Assembly: GCA_020466095.1 (NCBI GenBank)
Contig: CM035808.1
Coordinates: 41,821,555 to 41,885,554, forward strand
DNA length: 64,000 nucleotides
DNA from: Chlorops oryzae
Lineage: Eukaryota; Arthropoda; Insecta; Diptera; Chloropidae
Direction: 5' to 3'
This document shows positions 58,137-64,000 of the stretch, in pieces (the stretch's first letter is position 1; each line of letters opens with the position of its first letter). The notes beneath the pieces were generated by a model. It was not told where the DNA came from and made no database searches. It saw nothing but the letters and a program-made list of their open reading frames with translations. The position numbers and the translations under genes are program-made.

Positions 58137-58746
58137 TCACCACCACGAACCTTTCGGTACACTATCCGCCGTCAGGCCCACGCAGGAGTAGTGGTACCAC
58201 CCTATGGGACAGAAAATTTCAATACACTGAATGTAGTCCTCTGTCGTTTCATCATCAGTCTGCAAATACGCAAACAAATATTAAAAATATATTATTATAT
58301 TATATTAATATATATATTATATATATTATATTATTATAAATATTATATTAACCACTCCCTTACTTACTATGTTACAAAAGCAATAACTTGGAAATATCAC
58401 TTGGCGCATGCCCATTCGTTTTGGCACTTCCAGCAATACTTTCAACGACTGAGCTGCTTGCAAGAAGTTCAAAACATCATTTCTATTTGTGTCGTGTTGA
58501 TGTCGTGCAACAAACGCATTCAAAATTGTCTTGGCGTTTTCAATCAGCTGCCTTGTACCGTCTAAGGTACAAAGATCTGTAAAAAAAATATGCATATTGT
58601 ATGCGTTGTACTGCGTTACTGTGTACATTAATACCAATTTTGTTTTTTGCCAATTCATTTTTAAATTCTGCGATCTTCTTCTTCGCGTAACATTTCCTTT
58701 TGTCTTTTTGTCCTTTTGTCAACATCATTTCATTTGTGGCTTCCAT
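58137..58746 (-). CDS. ING-like PHD-finger protein, three exons, TGA at a zinc ligand
   Basis: Exons 58,746-58,635, 58,576-58,368 and 58,259-58,137. Intron 1 is 58 nt (GTATTA...TTTACAG). Intron 2 is 108 nt (GTAAGTAAG...TTGCAG). Frames join cleanly. The first 37 residues are basic, followed by a helical ~70-residue part. The C-terminus is a PHD finger of the ING type: YCFC, then QC-x4-FC, GWYHYSC and GLT...KGSWW. Where ING proteins have C-P-x-C, this gene has TGA-PLC, so the seventh zinc ligand is a stop. Ten more codons (PLCTAMILKE) follow in frame to a TAA at 58,104, and a variant poly(A) signal ATTAAA lies near 58,084. PHD fingers of this family read H3K4me3 on chromatin. Product is 147 residues if TGA stops. 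Possible pseudogene, recoded gene or sequence error; an upstream exon is possible. Confidence 0.7.
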
Positions 58747-58891
58747 ATCAATGGCACGGCTCACTTCCTTATAGATAAATTATATATATATAAAAAAAAT
58801 ATAGGTAAATTCGGGAATATGTAGTGTAGTGTAGTGTAGTTCTACATCACTAGTTCCTTCCTTTTGTATCTGTGTAAACAGTTTATTTAAA

Positions 58892-59179
58892 ATGGAGATT
58901 ACAGATTTGATTAAACTTGCCGAACCGCAATTCTTTTTCGTACACGGCCTGCCATCTATGGCGTACGAAATGATAAACAAGTCCGCCGAGGAAAGGAAGG
59001 AAATTGCAATAAAAGCACAAAAAAAAATCAAAGATATTTCGCCGCACCTCTTTCGCACGCCCCAATTGGATGAATATATTAAGAATGTGATTTATTATAA
59101 AATTTATCAGGATTCTTCTACTAATTCGATGATAAATTCATACTTTGCAATAAAGAAAAGGTCTGGCCTGCCCACCTAA
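58892..59179 (+). CDS. Hypothetical 95-residue protein
   Basis: ATG in good context (TTAAAATGGAG). Composition is coding-like: Lys/Glu/Ile-rich with a predicted helical middle (SAEERKEIAIKAQKKIKDI) and NSYFAIKKRSGLPT at the end. No family recognised, no signal peptide or membrane segment. It lies head to head with the PHD gene, with start codons 146 bp apart and sharing a TA-rich spacer, so a shared promoter is possible. Could also be the first exon of a longer gene. Confidence 0.45.
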   Translation: MEITDLIKLAEPQFFFVHGLPSMAYEMINKSAEERKEIAIKAQKKIKDISPHLFRTPQLDEYIKNVIYYKIYQDSSTNSMINSYFAIKKRSGLPT

Positions 59180-59889
59180 GCCGCCACGCCGGAGTTTTCA
59201 AGCGAGGCTGCATTTGATGCAACCTTCCTTTTAATCATACTTACGCAGAACATGTAGATATTTACCATAAAATATATTATGCTGCATGATGGAAAGTGTG
59301 TGTTGATGGATCGACTGGATGAAGCAGCATTCACGGCGAAACGATGTTTTCCAGTGCTTGTGTGACGTAAAATGTCGGAGTTTCCACCTGAAGCGATGGA
59401 AAACGTTGATCTTCACTTTTTGCACAAAACTTCACTATTTATTTTTGTTTTTTCAAGAAATGGTTAACTTTCCTTCAGTTTATCGTTAAGAACGCACTTG
59501 CCTTTTGTTTTCAAAATTCTCGGCATTTTGTGTTTGGCGATATACGAAAACAAAATAACAATTTTCTTAGTTGTGATGCTTGGGAACTAGTACTGGGTAC
59601 TTGATTTCTGATCGAATACCACAATCAAACTTATAGTTGCCACTCTTTCCCAACAAACATTTGCATAAGCTTTTTACAAAGGTGCTTACTATTCATTTGT
59701 TTCCAAGAAATTTTCCAAACTTTTTCCGAGCATATATGTGCTATATGAAATTCGCAAACATTTCCCAAACGCTTTCCAAATGTGTTTGGGAAACGTTGAA
59801 TTTCTCAAGTACTTCGCAAATCCGTACATACATCGTACATACATACGAGGTGTCTACAGATCGATTTTTTCGAACGTTAATATATTAAT
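59180..59889. other. Intergenic DNA, possible untranslated exon
   Basis: On the minus strand a purine-rich leader-like stretch (59,460 down to 59,250) ends in a consensus splice donor GTAAGTATG near 59,245. It could be a 5' exon of the PHD gene, joining an acceptor near 58,770 (CTATAAG|GAAGTG). This is tentative. Nothing else is recognised. Confidence 0.35.
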
Positions 59890-60070
59890 TCTAGCACGCG
59901 CGAATGAGATCTCTCGGTAACGTTATGAGAGCGTGTTGCGATTTGTAACCTGGAGGGCTCGAGTTCGATTCCTGTCGTGGGCGAAAAAAGATTGTGGATA
60001 AATTGGGACGTAGAAAAGATATCTGAGGTAAAATTTGATGCACTTAGAGGGGAGGAAGGAACTTGGTAGT
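59890..60070 (+). mobile_element. tRNA-derived SINE copy
   Basis: B box GAGTTCGATTCC at 59,961-59,972 within a tRNA-like head whose A box is degenerate. The body ATTGTGGATAAATTGGGA matches the body of the 8,645 copy (ATGTGGAAAAATTGGGA). The body carries on to the edge of the next transposon at 60,084. Confidence 0.6.
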
Positions 60071-60083
60071 TATAAATTTAGGT

Positions 60084-61175
60084 CATATAGGACTATAGGT
60101 CTAACTCTTCTTCTTCCTAATCCCTGCAATGTGTTAGAGCTACGCTGCTTCAACATATGCATATGGCATGAGGAAAAGAGAAGCACGCTATGGCAGCGAA
60201 GGCTTTAGCTCTGCTGTGGTGAAATGCACTGCCACTTTTAATTTTAATTTTGGGAGATTTTCGAGTACATTACATAGAAAATATCTACCAAACTCATAAA
60301 ATGCCATGAAAAGCTTGGAAAACATAAAAATAATCAAGGAAACTCAATATTAAGGAGAAATAGAAATGTTTTTTTTTTGTCCTACCCCGTCCACATAACT
60401 TTTTGATCACGATTTACATGTAGGACTGTAGGTCTAACTGTCGACGTCGAAAAGCCTCTGCCGCGATGGGGATATACACCATTAGGCAGGCATAGGAAAT
60501 TCAACAAATTGGGGATATTCACCAAAAAGCTACCAACAAAAACCTTAAGCAGGAATATGAAATTCAACAAATTCGAGAAATTCACCAGAAAGCTACCAAC
60601 AACAATACGGGTAGACACAAAGTGGCACTATGATGCCACTTGCAAGAAAATTATCAAAGAAACACGGCGTCAGCTCGGTTTTTATATTGCTTGAAAAGTT
60701 CATAATTGAAACTTTAATAAATATATTGCGATATGTTTTTGCTCAATGTGCACGAATGTGTTCATTTTGTAATAAATTGACATACATTTTTGACCACGGC
60801 TACGAATTTGGTTGTACATAGAATTTAGTATTTTCGCTGAAACAGTGTGATCAAAAAGTTAAGTGGACAGGGTAGAACTAAAAAAACAATTTATTTTTCT
60901 CCTTTATATTGAGTTTCCTTGATTAGTTTTATGTTTTTCAAGCTTTTCATGGCATTTTATGAGTTTGGTAGATATTTTATATGTAATGAACTCGAAAATC
61001 GCCCAAAATTAAAAATAAAAGTGGCAATGCATTTCACCACAGCAGAGCTAAAGATTTCGCTGCCATAGCATGCTTCTCTTTTCCTCGTGCTTTATGCATA
61101 TGTTGAAGCAGCGTAGCTCTAACACATTGCAGGGATTAGGAAGAAGAAGAGTTAGACCTATAGTCCTATATGATG
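60084..61175. mobile_element. TIR element with ~330-bp inverted arms
   Basis: CATATAGGACTATAGGTC (60,084) is mirrored by GACCTATAGTCCTATATG. Pairing continues for about 330 bp on each side to GTCCACATAACTTTTTGATCAC and GTGATCAAAAAGTTAAGTGGAC. ATTTAGGT occurs at both borders (60,076-60,083 and 61,176-61,183) and is a good 8-bp target duplication. The ~430-bp centre has small ORFs with no motif and a copy of the TAGGACTGTAGGTCTAACT border word. An 8-bp duplication fits hAT or P; class open. Confidence 0.82.
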
Positions 61176-61354
61176 ATTTAGGTTCATATCCGGTCGTCAG
61201 AAACGTAATGTATACACATGTGGTTTCAAATTTTTTTTAAAATTTTTTTCATAAATGTTTGGATGAAAGCTAAGATATTCCGCTAAGTTTTGGAATATTA
61301 TTTTAATGTTATATTATCTACCTAAGTATTCAAAAATAAAAAAAATTAAAAAAA

Positions 61355-61410
61355 ACCCTCACCGCAGCGGGGATTGAACCCGCCTACATCGGATTGGTAC
61401 TGCTTGTTTA
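61355..61410 (-). mobile_element. tRNA-like SINE fragment
   Basis: Minus-strand B box GCGGGTTCAATCCCCGC at about 61,368-61,384, with a poorly conserved A-box region. It lies among A/T runs with no SINE body. Confidence 0.45.
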
Positions 61411-61864
61411 GGCTTGGAAAATATTTAATTCGATTGCTTGGATTTATATGTTTTCCAAAGTCAAATCCAATTGAATAAAAAGGGAGCCGTTTTGGTTATT
61501 TACACTTGAATTCCAAATAAATTCCAACACAACACAAAGCTTTTTGTTTGCGGGCGCAAATTACTTCCAATTGTTTAGTAAGCGTAAATGTTTGCTGGGT
61601 TGTGGCATTTGGTAGTTTTTGTGTGAAAAAATTTAGTTTTATATGTAGAAAAAATTTCTTACCCCGATACAGGATAAATACAGGTTTTTCAGCCAATATG
61701 CAGGATAGGGATTTTTGCTTCAAAAAACAGGGGTATCCTGTGAAATACAGGATAGATGGGAGGCTTACCCATACCCATAATTTTCCTTACCCTATCTATT
61801 TGAAAAAGGAGAATTTTTGCCTCGAGAAAAGTAAATTCCCCGGGAATTCGTTCCCCGGGAATAT
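61411..61864. other. Non-coding DNA, nothing recognised
   Basis: Contains a tandem CCCCGGGAATTCGTTCCCCGGG palindrome-like block near 61,838-61,862. ORFs lack motifs. Confidence 0.45.
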
Positions 61865-63613
61865 TCAGAATCGGGCTGCTAGACTTTTAAAACCATCAAC
61901 TATTCTTCTTATTTCATCGGGACTTGGCGGGTAAGATGATATGTATTTGGTGAATGTGTTGCACACAGTCTTACAAAATTCCAACGCAATTTCACCAACT
62001 GTGGATCCTGTCTCGTCATTATTGCAGTTCTTTCGCAATTTTTTTCAAAAGACATCGTGCTGACGCGGAAATTATCTTTGAAAAGTTTGTCGTCCATTTC
62101 GGGAACATCGCTTTCCCAAAAGGTGCCCTTTCTATCCTGTAATTGCAGAGTTTTTTAATTTTATAATTAGCAAGGTGTCAAAAAACCTGTTTTGGGAAAA
62201 ATTTAATTTTTATTTATGATTCCGGTAGATCACATATTTAGTATAAACTTTTGTTTTCGAACTTTTTTTTTAAAAACATAAAACCCGGGAAATGGGCTTT
62301 TCCAATTTCCTCCCATAACACAGTGGGATCGCATAATACATTTGAGTGCAAGAACTATAAGGAGTGGTCGCACAGTGATGAAACTTGGTACTGAACCTTA
62401 TCTTAATAAAATTAAGGAAAATATAAATTTTCATCAAAATCGGTCACGCCTACCACCCACCCCCAATACAACTCGAAATCAATTTTTAATGTAACATTTC
62501 TTCCTTTGGTCAGAATGTCTTGAAATTTACAATTAACGCAGGGAAAACATTCTGAAGTTTTCATAAAAATTCGATTTCGTTAGAGCACACATTTTGTATA
62601 AACTTTTGTTTTGAAATGAATTTTTCATATGAAAATTTTTTTACCCTAAAAGTATACTCTAAATTTTTTCTTATTTCATTGTAAGATTGTATGAACTTTA
62701 TTGAAAAATGTTGTTACATATTTTACTTCAGTACAGCCAAATTTGATTAGCAATTGTTGTGGGCCAAGTGGTTTTTGAAAGTTAATATTATGACAAAATT
62801 AACAATATAAAAGATTTTCAAAACAAAATGTTTTTAAAGGGTGGCATCGTGCTCTGAAAATGCCAAAAAACACGATTTTTTTGTATGGGGAATTTCGTTT
62901 TTCCTTGATAGTTTCCATGATATTGGTCCTTTTTGCTTGGGCCAAGTGGATTTTGAAGGGTATTTTGAAGGTCTTTCCGAAATGAAGACTAACTATAAAA
63001 TCGAGTTTATTTTAGGGTGTGGCAAACGATTTCCAAAATGAGCATTTCCGAATTTCTACGGTTTTTAAGCTAAACAGACCAGAAACCTTATTGATATATT
63101 TAATATTTATATATATTTTTTTAGAGACTTATAAATCACATGAAAAAACATCAACATAACCCCCGTTAATTAATTACTTTGTATGCAAACGACACATAAA
63201 TAAAATAAAGTTTCCCGAAAAAGCTACATATATAGCTCCATATCTTCTTCTACACATGGAAAAAAAAAATTTTTTTTTTTTTTTAATTGAGGACTGAAGA
63301 TTTTTCTTCAAAAAAAATGTGATTTCACATTTGTCGGACGATTTTGAAAAAATCGAAAAAATGACACCTTGCTATTTATAATAATAAAATCCAGCTTATC
63401 TTACATATTATATTTCCACAGACGCCTAGTAACACCGCTGGTTTCCACTGAAACAATTCGCTGCACTTGGCTACTATGCCGGCTAGCCATATCATTAATA
63501 ATTTGCGTGTTTCTTCGCAATTGTGATAATATCAGCAATAGTTTGGCTTTGAAGGACTGTCTTTTTTTAATAATAGTCGCAATCAAAGCATTAATGGTAT
63601 ATTTTCTGTTCAT
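61865..63613 (-). pseudogene. HARBI1-like gene (PIF/Harbinger transposase-derived), broken
   Basis: Exon 1 (63,613-63,405) starts at an ATG in AAATAAAATGAAC context and encodes a basic N-terminus with RRNTQIINDMASRHSS. It ends at a GTAAGAT donor. Exon 2 from 62,131 continues in phase after an acceptor at GGATAG: KGTFWESDVPEMDDKLFKDN and FRVSTMSFE, then QDPQLVKLRWN. The frame breaks near 61,970, and TFTKYISSYPPSPDEIRR plus IVDGFKS follow one frame over to a TGA at 61,865. These words are typical of HARBI1-family nucleases ahead of the catalytic domain. The DDE catalytic part and some linker sequence are missing. Whether it was a host HARBI1-like gene or a Harbinger transposon gene is undecided. 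Confidence 0.68.
62169..63373. mobile_element. TIR element inside the HARBI1-like intron
   Basis: AGCAAGGTGTCA (62,169) and TGACACCTTGCT (to 63,373) are perfect 12-bp inverted ends, with ATT on each side as a possible 3-bp duplication. The 1205-bp element lies within the 1273-nt intron (63,404-62,132), which without it would be about 65 nt. No coding capacity recognised. Confidence 0.72.
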
Positions 63614-64000
63614 TTTATTTTCACTTTTTCACAAATAGTGATGTTAGTCTTCTTCTTCTCTATTTTTGACACAAGAACGAACAGCTGATTCGATAATCCA
63701 CTTTCTCCGTGTGTCAAGGGGGTTTAGCTAAACACGATTATCCACATTATTATCGCGATTATGGTATACGTCTGTCCAGGCTATTATGCCATGAATGATT
63801 GAAGCTATATTCTGAATTTATGATAAATTCGCTGCAACAGTGGCGAGAAAAGTACGAAATAAAATTTAATTCTAGGCAACCCCAGCCCAAACAGGTGGTT
63901 GACGCCTGCCGAATATTATGAAAAATCAGGAAAAGTGTGCTTAGATAAAATGAAAAACCCCAAATTGTTAATAAAAACGATGTTCCTCCACTCTAAATAT
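63614..64000. other. Upstream region of the HARBI1-like gene
   Basis: AT-rich sequence preceding the exon-1 ATG on the minus strand. No TATA box or further gene can be assigned with confidence. Confidence 0.4.

Overview
The window reads as gene-poor, AT-rich, non-coding-dominated DNA from a fly genome (Diptera, probably a higher fly). The grounds are mini-me-like repeats carrying (GTCY)n tracts, an insect-type Ty3/gypsy element primed by serine tRNA, a mellifera-type mariner, insect-sized introns of about 60 nt and many tRNA-derived SINE copies. The species cannot be named from this sequence alone.

Layout. 1-19 kb: intergenic or intronic DNA with a 0.6-kb GA tract, SINE copies, a hAT-like MITE (5.4-5.9 kb), a mini-me-like element with an internal ~127-bp satellite (11.1-12.5 kb) that has landed inside an older MITE, and two adjacent MITEs (14.1-14.6 kb). 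19-26 kb: a hAT-like element with an exact 8-bp target duplication, a TTAA-type element, a hAT relic with a near-complete mariner nested inside it, and another hAT-like element with an exact duplication. 26-31 kb: nothing recognised apart from simple sequence. 31-38 kb: a TIR element full of a TCGTACGTGAC motif, a CACTGAGC-ended element, two foldback elements and a second, oppositely oriented copy of the TTAA element.

39.9-55.7 kb is a nested transposon cluster. Broken copies of an uncharacterised, transposon-like protein family sit at 40-41 kb and in a head-to-head inverted duplication with ~0.96-kb arms (42.2-43.2 and 53.6-55.4 kb). A 10.2-kb Ty3/gypsy retroelement (43,214-53,372, minus strand) is inserted in the centre. 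Its two 632-bp LTRs look identical and it has a 4-bp AGGC duplication, tRNA-Ser primer site, polypurine tract, gag with five zinc knuckles, a complete-looking pol and a short env-like ORF.

55.7-64 kb is the only region with non-retroelement genes. On the minus strand lie a C2H2 zinc-finger ORF followed in frame, after one TAG, by about 37 copies of a 13-residue repeat; a three-exon ING-like PHD-finger gene in which the seventh zinc ligand is a TGA codon; and a broken HARBI1-like (PIF/Harbinger) gene whose intron is almost entirely a 1.2-kb TIR element. A 95-codon ORF of unknown function diverges from the PHD gene on the plus strand. A 1.1-kb TIR element with ~330-bp arms lies between them.

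No operon-like or cooperative gene system is evident. The main story is layered transposition plus several recently damaged single-copy-looking genes. No database search was possible; family names are from memory of the motifs.
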